Of a stretch of 64,000 nt of DNA, positions 34,782 to 43,859 are shown piece after piece; the stretch's first letter is position 1, and every line of letters begins with the position of its first letter. This DNA comes from Closterium sp. NIES-65 (taxonomy: Eukaryota > Streptophyta > Zygnematophyceae > Desmidiales > Closteriaceae), in contig CANXME010002068.1 of NCBI GenBank assembly GCA_948144175.1, positions 5,537,001 through 5,601,000 on the forward strand. Reading direction: 5' to 3'. The position numbers were made by a program, and so were the translations under genes. The notes under the pieces are model-generated. The model did no database searches, was not told where the DNA came from, and saw nothing but the letters and a program-made list of their open reading frames with translations.

Positions 34782-35106
34782 TGTTACGAGTGCAATTGAG
34801 TGAACGAACGAGATTTGCACTATCGAAGCAAGAGTACAATGAGCGAAGGCATGAGCGAAGAATATATAGCGAAACTACAGTGGTAACGGTAATGGACTGT
34901 GGTTGTCGCGCGACGGGCCTGGGACTGAGGTTGGGAAAAAGTGTCGAAGAGGAGGCCCGGAGCGCGGGTTACCCGCCGAGCCGTGAGGTCGGGGTGCGAT
35001 GTGCGAAGGTGGTGGGCGGATTTTCGATGCGAGGGATGCGAGTGGTAACGCATTGATGTACGCGTTGAGCAGGGATGCGAAGTAAGGAAAAAGAGATTTC
35101 CTTACA
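34782..35106 (-). repeat. Gypsy 5' LTR (right)
   Basis: 325-bp LTR matching 12242-12584 and followed by the target duplication ATTGC. On the minus strand it would hold the element's promoter. Confidence 0.95.
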
Positions 35107-35111
35107 ATTGC

Positions 35112-35525
35112 CCTTGCATGAAGTAACGTAAGGATCATGTATATGGAATACATGAAGAATGTAGTATTTCCTTCTGCAATTTTGCTGCAGAACTGTTGCT
35201 GCACTTCTCTGTGCTTTATGTGGCGGACGTGACGGTGCCGCCAAACAGAAGAAACCGCGCCGTGTCTACCTTAACCACCGCTCCGCAGCCGAGTTTGTGA
35301 CACGTCGCACCGAACAAGACGGATGCCAGGCCATGTTCTCCACCGAACTGATGGGGGCGAGGCTTGTTCTTGGTTTGAGGGAACTCGGTCTGGTTTCGGC
35401 GCCACGAACGTGGGTCGACGATTCGGTTCGGATACACAAAAGACTGGGATATTCATCTGATACACTAACGCGGATAACGCGGTGTGTTTCCTTTCTGTTT
35501 GTTGGTGTGCTGGTGGTGAGCATAT
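35112..35525. other. Intergenic stretch right of the Gypsy element
   Basis: No exon recognised. It is continuous with the sequence left of 12237 before the Gypsy insertion. Confidence 0.5.
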
Positions 35526-36155
35526 CGGCCAATATCATTGATACTCAAAGTATGCCAGAGAAAGTTTGCATCGGTACTCACTTCGATTTCTCAACGCTGA
35601 TTGGTCGTTGCTTTCCAATCACACTTTTACGCTAATAACACTTCCGAAACGAAACGCAATCACTTAAGTTAACAATGAACAACTCTGTCGAAAAGCTACC
35701 CAAGAAAGAGAATTGTATCAAGCGCAAATTGCGTTAAAAAGGACCACTAGAGTAAAGGATGCAGAATGGGATTAATTCATCGGAACGGGGTCGACGTCAC
35801 CGTCAACCTTCCGTCGACCATGGACCTGCTGACCTAGAACAGAAGAAGATCAAAACCACATCGAATGGCATGCTATGTAACAGAGGCACCAACCTTAAAC
35901 GTCATGCGATAAGGTGTTTAAGGTTGATGCCTTCTCGCATTCAGTTTTTTTTTTCAGTTTAAGGTTCAGTCAAGCGTTTTAGTATTTTTCCTGCTTTGTT
36001 GGGTACGTGCAGCTGAGGTGCTGGGGGCGATTTGCTTTTAAAATATGCTTAAAACAAGATGATGCAGTAAATGTAGTTACTCTACCAGGAAAATGTTGTT
36101 TGATTACTTTTCGCAAACCGCGCCTGGCATAATTTGAGTATCGATGATATTGGCC
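35526..36155. mobile_element. MITE-like element with 32-bp terminal inverted repeats
   Basis: Ends 35527-35558 and 36124-36155 are inverted copies matching at 30 of 32 positions (GGCCAATATCAT-GATACTC...TATGCCAG), with weaker similarity for about 20 bp further in. Flanks GTGAGCATAT (35516-35525) and GTGAGCAGAT (36156-36165) look like a 10-bp target duplication with one change, which would fit a Mutator-like origin. No coding capacity. A 10-bp stem AACCTTAAAC/GTTTAAGGTT lies inside near 35892-35926. Confidence 0.7.
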
Positions 36156-36165
36156 GTGAGCAGAT

Positions 36166-37022
36166 GGATGGACGTCTTTTGTTGAAGAAGGGACATGCTC
36201 GACAGCGCGGTTCGGTTGCTAGCGTCACGGACTAAGCTGATCCCAGAACACGCTGCTGCTGTGACCGTGTGCCTGCCGCCACTACCTCCCCACCTCCTGC
36301 CACACGGTGGCGGACTTCCGCCTGCTCCCCCTCTTCCTCCTGTAATTCCTACTTTGGCCACCGCTCCAGGCTTCACGAACTTTCGCACGCAGTGGGTTCG
36401 GCGCACCAAACTGGACCCGCAAAGCTAGGTGTGGCGACATTATGGTCAACACCGCACAACACACCTCAACAAACCACACCTTACCACACAAACGCCGTAC
36501 TAACCCATCAAGCAGCAGAACGGTTGGGGGAAGGTAAAAAGGAACGTGAAAATCCCGTTGGTGTAATTGTTTTTTGGTGGGTGGGGTCATCAGCGAGACT
36601 ACCTCCCTATTGAGACATACACACTCTCGAGCTGAGGAGGCCTTCAGGCAGTTTTTGCTTGTCCCTGTTTCTCAACCAGTAGCCCACATTGCAGCCATTA
36701 GAAACTGCGTAGCAGTCCAGCGTTTGCGCTTCTGATATCCGACCCTTTCTATCAACGTGGCTCCTCCCGTTTCGGGCCCTGATCATCTCCTCCTCCCGTT
36801 AGGTCGACGACATTCTCCTCGCACAGCACCCTCTGCCAACCGCGCGTCGTACAGTTCCAGTCGCACTCTCCCGCTTTCGCATAGATTAGCTATTGCGACG
36901 GCGCCGTACACTCACTGATTCCGGAACCCCCGTTTGGTTATCACTGCCGACGCGAATATATCAGCATCAGCAAAGCGACAAAGCAGGCGGAGTGCTGGTC
37001 GTCGCTCGCGCATCGCACAGCC
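36166..37022. other. Upstream region of the GH5 gene
   Basis: No convincing exon. It should contain the promoter and 5' UTR of the plus-strand GH5 gene; no core element can be assigned with confidence. Confidence 0.45.
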
Positions 37023-40000
37023 ATGGCGACAAGTCGCCAAGGCGTCGTCGCACACGCGATGATTCTCCTTGTCGCCCTCTCAATCGCTGGGTGGGTACCT
37101 TTTGGAAAGATCTGACTTGAGTTTTACGTGCGCAGTTAGTGACTCTACGGAGGGGCAAATGTGACACTAGGGAGGTGCAGTTGTAACAAGCGACAAGCTG
37201 GTCGGTACAGGTGTCAGAACCTAGGCAGCTCCGTAACAGGGTAACTGTCGGCGGCGAAGACTTCGTGAGTGCATTGAGTGCACACATCTGGTTTCCATTC
37301 GAGAGTGCACTTGAGAATCCAGAAAGGTGCCGTCCCGAGCGTCTGGTAGGCTAGAGTTGTCGAGATAGGTCTATTAAAGCCGTGTACCGTGCGTGAAAGG
37401 GGGAACGTAGAGAATGGTAGGCGGTAGAGAAAAAGAAGATACGACACAAAGGGGAGGAGCAAATGCAGGAGGCCGGGAGGCGAGGTGGAAGGGAGAGTGG
37501 TAAAAAGGGGGGAGAAACACGACGCGCGATCGGCGAGGTTTCAGCAGTCACGCGGCTCGTAGAATCATCATCCTTAATTCGTTCTCTACTCTCGCCGCAC
37601 CCGTTCCGCCGATACTTACTGCGATTACCCTAGACCATCAACCACGCCTGTTCACCCTCCATGGCCCTTCCCTCCCCTCCCCTTCCTCCCCACTTTCCGC
37701 CTCCTCCCCCCCTCCCCCTTCCTCCACTTCCCCTTTCCCCTCTTCTCACCCGCCGTCTCTCGTGCGCGCAGGTCGCTCGCGCCAGCGTCAGCGTCCACGT
37801 GGACGCACATGTGGAACCAGACCGTCGAGTCGCCTCTTAGGCGGTTCCTCAAGCAAGTTAAAGCCTGTGAGTCCCCTTGTCTCTCTCCGCTGTCCGCTCA
37901 CCCCTCGACTCTATAACCTTCCGATCCCCCCCCCACTCCCGCTCCTCTCCTCCCTCCCTCCCCCTCCCTCTCCCCTGTTTTTTCCTCCCCCACATTTCCC
38001 CATATATTTTTACCACTTTACTACACCGTGCGCGACTCGCTTCTCTGGTTTCCCCCCCATTTCCCCCACGTTCCTCCCCCCCCCCCCCCCCCCTCCCCCC
38101 TCCCCCCCTCCCTTCCCCGCCTCCCTCTTAGCTCTCCCGCACCTTTTCCTCCCCTTTCCCGGCCCTACCCCATATTCCTCTCGCTGAATTTCTCTTCCCC
38201 TTACGCGCCTCCCCCCCTGAGCGCCTTCCCCCCTCCGCGCAGCTCCGCCAACCACCTCCGCCGTGTCGCCGTCCGCCTGCACGAGCGTGCGCCCGCCCTT
38301 CTACCCCGCCGCCATGCCGCGCATGCGCTCCTCGTGGTACCTGCAGCGCTTCCTGAATCTGCAGCGAATCCAAATCAAATCTTCCACGTGGGGCAGCTGG
38401 TGGAACCCCACCAATGGCGGGCGCGCGAACTCCGTAATCGGGCTCTCGCGCGGCCAGCCGTCCGTGCGCGTGGTGTTTAGGGTTGTCGTGGCGGGCCCGA
38501 ATAAGATCAAGCTGCTGACGAATGCGAACGCGTACGTGGGCGTCGCGAACATGGCGGGCTACCCGTCGCCGGCGCTCGTTACGACGATGAATGCCAAGAG
38601 TCCGTCGACGGTGTTCCAGGTCTCGCGATCCGGCGTTCACTGGTTCTTATACTCGGCGTATGCTAAGGCGTACGTGGGAGCGAACGGGCAAGGCAAACTA
38701 ATGGCCTGGAGCAAAACGCCCGACGCGTTCCAGCGGTTCCGGATTATCGAGACTAAGGAGGTGCCCGCGATTCGCGGCGTGAATCTCGGGAGCTGGCTGG
38801 TTTACGAGAACTGGATGGACCCGTACGTGTTTCCGGCATCCACGAATTACCTGGACGGATCAAAGGTGGCGTTCCAGAACCGGATAACGAGGAAGTATAT
38901 AACGAACATGGGGACGCAGATTCAGTGCAACAAGGACGATTACGGGGATCTCGAGACGTTCCGCATTCAGACTCTCGCGCCCAACAACCAGACCTACGCG
39001 GTACGTTACCGGGTAACCAGTTACGCCCGTTAAGGTTGTGTGCTGTGTGTTACCGCTTCGAAAATTGGGTGTACCTGTTTTCCTCGATATTACCGGTTTC
39101 TTTGCTCGTATCGGGTGCCCAACTCCCCCTCCCCCCTCCTTTTCAACCCGTTCCCCATCCTTCCCTTTTCCCCACATTCCCCTGCTAGCCGCCTGCTGCT
39201 GCTTATATTGGCGCTGTTGTCCCCCTTCCCCCTCCCCTCCCTTTCTCCCTCCCCTCCCTTCTTCCCCTCCCCTCCCTTCTTCCCCTCCCTCCACTCCGTC
39301 CCCCCCTCTCCCTTTCAACCCACCCCCCGCGCCCCTCCCCTTTCAGCTGCTGTCGCCGTACAAGCTGTACATGAATCTGGGGAAGGGGTTCACTACCCCA
39401 ACTGCGGAGTCCATGAAAGTCACACCGGACGTGAGTTCAGTACTCGCCGCTGGCGTGGGATGGGTGGGGTGGTGGCGTGGCGTGGGGGAATGCGCCACAG
39501 CTTGCTATGGTTCGGTTATGTGTTTCATTCGCGTCGTTGACTATCCTTCTTCTCCCCCCCACAACCCCCCTCTCCACCGCGCCCCTTCCCCTCTCTCTCC
39601 CTCCCCCCTCCCCTCCCCCCCTCCATCCACTTGTCTCCCTGATTCACTTTTGTCCTGCCCTCATCTTCTCACACCCCATTCACCAAAACAACCCGTGCTT
39701 CTCCTCTCCTCACCTCTCTCCTCCCCTCCCCCTCCTCCCGCACCCGCATCTCCCCCTTTCATTCCCTGACCTCTCCATCCCCCTTTCCCCCTATCCCCCT
39801 ATCCCCCCATCCCCCTATCCGCCCATCCCCCCGCCCCCCCTATACTCCCCATCACACCAGACGCTCTGGACCATCCTGGTGAACCCGAGCGACTCGAATC
39901 AGATCGTGATTCGCGCGCCCAACGGATACTATTTGGAGGGCAACAGCGACGGCAGCCTCACGGCCACAGGCAGCCCGGATTTGGTCAACCTTGGGGACTC

Positions 40001-42917
40001 CGCGACCTTCGGGACTAACCTCGCTTTTAACATCAAGATTGTAAGAATGGAGAGAGGGGGGTTGCAAGGGGGTATTGGAAAGGGGAGAGGGTAGGGGGAG
40101 GGGAGGGTTGTGGGTGGGGAGGGTTGAAGTGGTGTGTTTGTAACGGGGGTTGGTTAGCGGGAAGGAAGGGTTGGTATGAAGGGACAGCCTCACGGCCACA
40201 GGCAGTCCGGATTTGGTGAACCTTGGGGACTCCGCGACCTTCGGCACCAACCTCGCTTTCAACATCAAGATTGCAGGGCGCGGGGGAAAAGGGGAAGCGG
40301 AAGGGGAAGGGGAAGGCGGGGGGGAGGGGGGGGTAGGGGTTGCCGGTGGGCGGGGGGGGCTGGTAGGTAGGGTTGGTGAGCGGGAAGGGTTGCTGGTATC
40401 GTGGGGTGGTGACTGAACCAGGTCAAACGGATGGTGTTAAAGGCTTCCTGTCATGCATTGCATTGATGCAATCCCTAACCTGCCGCTGCCAGCTATTGCT
40501 GTTGTCGTCATGCCCACGCCACTTCTCATCCTACTCTTCTCCCTCCCTCCAACTCGCTGCTTCCCCCACCCCTATCCCCCTCACTGCAGATCAAATACGA
40601 CTGGCAACTGGCATACCAGTAACAAGACGCCATGGTCGCTATCCATACCCCACAATTGTTCCTCGATTCCCCGCTCACCCCACTCTTCTCCTACTGCTTT
40701 GTCTCCCCCACCCACCCACCTACCCACTGCCTTGTCTCCCCTTTCCCCACCGCAGATCAAGACCATCAAGTACGACTGGCAACTGGCATACCAGCTACAA
40801 GGCGCCAAGACCCGTCGAATCGAGAACATCCGATCAACGTTCATCACTGAAGCAGACTGGCAGTACATGCGCTCTCAGGGAATCAACACCGTCCGTATCC
40901 CAGTCCCATACTACATCTACCAACCGCGCCCAGACTTCCCGTTTGTTCCCGGCATGGGGAAATACGTCGACTGGGCGATGAGAATGGGGACTAAGTATGG
41001 TATCCGGGTGTTTCTGAGTATGCACATGGTGGCTGGGACACAGTCCGGCACGTTCGGGTCGAGGCTCGGGTATGCGGAATTCGCCAAGGCTGGGAACAAG
41101 GCGAAGACGCTGCAAGCGGTGCGGTGGATTGCAAAGCGGTACGGGAGCAACCCTGCGTGGATGGGCATGGGGCTCATGAATGAGCCGAGCCTTGACGTGC
41201 CGCTTCCCATGCTCAAGGTGGGTGCTGGGGGGATGGGTGGGGGGAGCGGGCGATCGTGAGGGGGATGGGGAGGAAGAGGGGGATCGTGAGGGGGAGGGTA
41301 TGGGGATGGGGATGGGGAGGGGATGGGGATGAGGATGGGGAGGAAGAGGGGGATGAGGGTGAGGATGTGGCATAAGATGTTGCTACGACACCATTCAGCA
41401 GTTACAGACCATGCACTTAATTTCCATGCATGGTTACAACGTCCTCCGAACCCTGCTCTCTGTATTCTCCCTCCGGTCCTCTTCCTGCTTTATTATTCCC
41501 CCTCCCTTCCTCCCCTTTCCCTCTCCCTTCCCCTCTCAGTCATACTACAGGCAGGGCCAGGGCTACATCATCATTTCTTACAGCCTGAGCGCATGTTCCT
41601 TACACAGTAACATGCTCTCATTCTCGTCCTCCTTCGTCTCCCCCCCCCCCCCCCCCTCTCTCTCTCACCCCGCATACTTTACTACATGCAGGGCTACAAC
41701 ATTATCCGGCAGTACAGCCCGTGTGTGGTTGTTACACAGGGCCAACACCGTTACATGCTCTCAGTCTCGCCCCTCTTTCTTCTTCCCTCCCCTCCCTCTC
41801 GCTCCCTCTCCCCTTCTCCCTCAGACATACTACACGCAGGGCTACAACATCATTCGGCAGTACAGTCCGTGCGCGTATGTCTCGATCGAGGGGCAGTACG
41901 GCCCGTACGACATCATGAGCACCATCAACGAGCCCAACACGTTTGTCGAAAGCCACTTCTACGACGTGTTTCAGAGCAAGAACTTTGCCTCGGCTAGTGA
42001 GGAGATTGCGTGGCTGCAGATGCAGAGGACACAGGATATCACCAGTTATCAGAAGGTGTGTGAGTGTGTGTGTGTGTGTCGGGGGGAGAGGGAGGGGGTG
42101 GGTGTGGGGATGTGGATGTGTGTGGGTGTGGGTGTGTCGGTGTGTGCGTGTTGGTGTGTGTGTGTCTGTGCGTGCATGCGTATAGTTATCTCTGTCTGTG
42201 TTTGGCATCCAAGCAAACCTTCCCAATTTATTGCATAATATTCTCTCAAATCCACCCTCCTTCCCTTCCTCCCTCACCCACCACTACCCCATTTCACTGT
42301 GCAGTTTGGCCGGCCGCTGCTGATCGGAGAGTTCAGCAACGCAACGAAGAACACCACTCCCACTGCAGCGGAGGAGCAGCTCTGCAGCTCTTTTTGAGGC
42401 GCCTTAACAACAAACCCCCTCCCTCTCTGAACACACCACTACCCCCCACCCCGCACTGCAGTTCGGCCGGCCGCTGCTGATCGGAGAGTTCAGCAACGCA
42501 ATGAAGTATACCAAGCCTACGGCAGCGGAGCAGCAGCTCTTTTCGCAAGCGCAGATGCAGACCTACGCCCAGGCCACTGCTGGATGGTTCTTCTGGTCGC
42601 TCAAGATCAAGAAGTCGAGTGAGTGGAGCTTACTTGCGTTTCTCTTTGGAGAATTTTCAAAAGCAACACCAACATAGTGGAGCTTGTGCTTTACTGGCAC
42701 ACCTCCACGCACACAAACGCCCACCATTCACACTTTCTCTTCGCACACTATCCCTCCTACCCTGCTCCTCTTCCCCCTCACCACTTCCCTTTCCCTTTCC
42801 CTCCCTTCCCCCTCCCCCTGGGTGTGTGTGTGGACCACAGACACGTTTCACTGGGACTTCAAGGCAAGTACTGAGAGAGGGTGGCTGCCCAAGAAACCAA
42901 GTGGTTACTGGTACTGA
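37023..42917 (+). CDS. GH5-family glucanase with fascin-like domains (exo-beta-1,3-glucanase type)
   Basis: Nine exons (37023-37090, 37772-37866, 38243-39000, 39347-39430, 39861-40040, 40756-41217, 41825-42055, 42462-42618, 42841-42917) join in phase to 703 residues. Residues 1-22 form a signal peptide (MILLVALSIAG core), so the product is secreted. Residues about 60-230 are a beta-rich domain like the DUF7910/fascin-like part of plant homologues. The GH5 barrel starts at RGVNLGSWLVYENW (about 232-245), is interrupted by a second fascin-like segment (250-395), and resumes at ITEADWQYMRSQGINTVRIPVPYY. The acid/base Glu is in MGLMNEP (residue 538) and the nucleophile Glu in LLIGEFSNA (635). The same interrupted order occurs in land-plant probable glucan 1,3-beta-glucosidases. 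Expected substrate: cell-wall beta-1,3-glucan; specificity is inferred. Introns 5 to 7 contain partial copies of neighbouring exon ends, listed separately. Confidence 0.92.
40184..40273 (+). pseudogene. Relic copy of GH5 exon 5, 3' end
   Basis: 90 bp matching 39951-40040 at about 84 of 90 positions, placed in the following intron. The donor GT is lost (ATTGC instead of ATTGT). Confidence 0.88.
40590..40632 (+). pseudogene. Relic copy of GH5 exon 6, 5' end
   Basis: 43 bp matching 40765-40807 with a functional-looking CTGCAG acceptor in front. It carries an in-frame TAA. It lies about 165 bp upstream of the real exon. Confidence 0.82.
41407..41728 (+). pseudogene. Three relic copies of GH5 exon 7, 5' end, in tandem
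   Basis: Copies near 41407-41450 (very diverged), 41540-41595 and 41680-41728 precede the real exon at 41825. Units are about 140-145 bp and include a shared tail (TTACATGCTCTCA-TCTCG) and a pyrimidine tract, so exon start and intron were duplicated together. The third copy keeps QGYNIIRQYSPC almost unchanged. Confidence 0.78.
42305..42391 (+). pseudogene. Relic copy of GH5 exon 8, 5' end
   Basis: Matches 42462-42548, including the nucleophile Glu codon (LLIGEFSNA), after an intact GCAG acceptor. The reading frame ends in TGA where a short palindrome (TTGAGGCGCCTTAA) replaces the rest of the exon. Confidence 0.88.
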
Positions 42918-43859
42918 GGAGAGAAGAGGGGCAGGGGGGACCAGGATAGGTTAGGGTAGAGTGTGTGGCAAGGGCTGGGCTGGGGTGGGTCGGATTTGCG
43001 GATTGTTATAGCTTCCTTTGCCGGCTGACGCTGCAGATGCGGCTATGCTAGTGGCAGCTTACCCATGTTCCCTTGCTGTGGAGCGAGGGAATTGACCTGT
43101 GTGTGACTCTTAATTTTCAATAGTAGTGTTCTATGAACTGTGTTTACATCATGGTTTCCACCATGTTAACATATGAGACGAGTGATGATGTACCCAGATT
43201 ATGCAACGAAAATGTAATGAACAGGAATGAACAGTTACTGTAGCTCATCAATAAGTTGCAAAACGCTGCAGAAAGCTTACAGACAACATGCAACAAGTGA
43301 AAAAAGCATCAGCACTACATAACTCACAGAAACACATTCCTTTCAACAGGAAGTGGGAGGAAGTGACTCTACATACGGTACATTGGAGCATGAGAATGAG
43401 CATGAGCACGAGCATGAGCATCTGCAAGCTTTGTTCGCAACATGCAGGAACTGCATGACCAATGACAGTGCCACCACTACCCTCTACATGCCAGAGTCTT
43501 GCAGCCTGCTCCCTACCCTGAAAAATCCCTAGCAAGAAACTGGTGCTTGCATCTTCGACTACTGCAATAGATGAGGTCTTAGTGTTCTTGGCTAGTGAGT
43601 CATGCCTGTAAACACTGGAGTCTTTAGGTCTTGTTTGCGTCGCAGTAAACCACCCGTAGCTGTGGCTCCTTTGGCTGTTGTGGCGATAAATTAGCAGAAG
43701 CAACGTTGGTAGAAGCAGCAGCGGTGGCAAAAGCAACGGCAGCAGTAGCGGCAGAGACAACGACAGCGGCAGCGGCAGCAGCAGCAGCAAAAGAGCCAGC
43801 AGCATTTGCTCTTCATAAGCTGCTCATCCTAATCTGTGCAGGTGAGCTATGGCCCCCAT
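42918..43859. other. Intergenic region between convergent genes
   Basis: Holds the 3' ends of the GH5 gene (plus) and the ABHD17-like gene (minus). 43690-43800 is rich in CAGCAG/CGGCAG triplets. No other gene recognised. Confidence 0.5.

Larger units (their letters stand above)
12242..35106 (-). mobile_element. Ty3/Gypsy chromodomain-type retrotransposon, filled with nested insertions
   Basis: Bounded by LTRs at 12242-12584 and 34782-35106, both TG...CA, and by a 5-bp target duplication ATTGC (12237-12241 and 35107-35111). Transcription runs right to left. A primer-binding site complementary to a tRNA 3' end (TTGGTATTCAGAGCC on the minus strand) lies next to the right LTR, and a polypurine tract with a G run lies next to the left LTR. 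Its own coding pieces, in order, are gag (34598-33420), protease (33498-32876), RT N-terminus (31251-30756), RT and RNase H (16565-15436), and integrase with chromodomain-like tail (13920-12612). Everything else between the LTRs is later insertion. The LTRs differ by substitutions and by a 15-20 bp gap near their inner part, so the insertion is not recent. Confidence 0.95.

Noticed and set aside
37762-38187. Plus-strand frame starting MRAGRSRQRQ
   Set aside because: Runs through a pyrimidine-rich intron; the GH5 exons 37772-37866 and 38243-39000 in another frame join in phase and explain the region.
43248-43805. Minus-strand frame starting with poly-Leu
   Set aside because: Comes from CAG/CGG triplet repeats in the convergent intergenic region; no conserved content.
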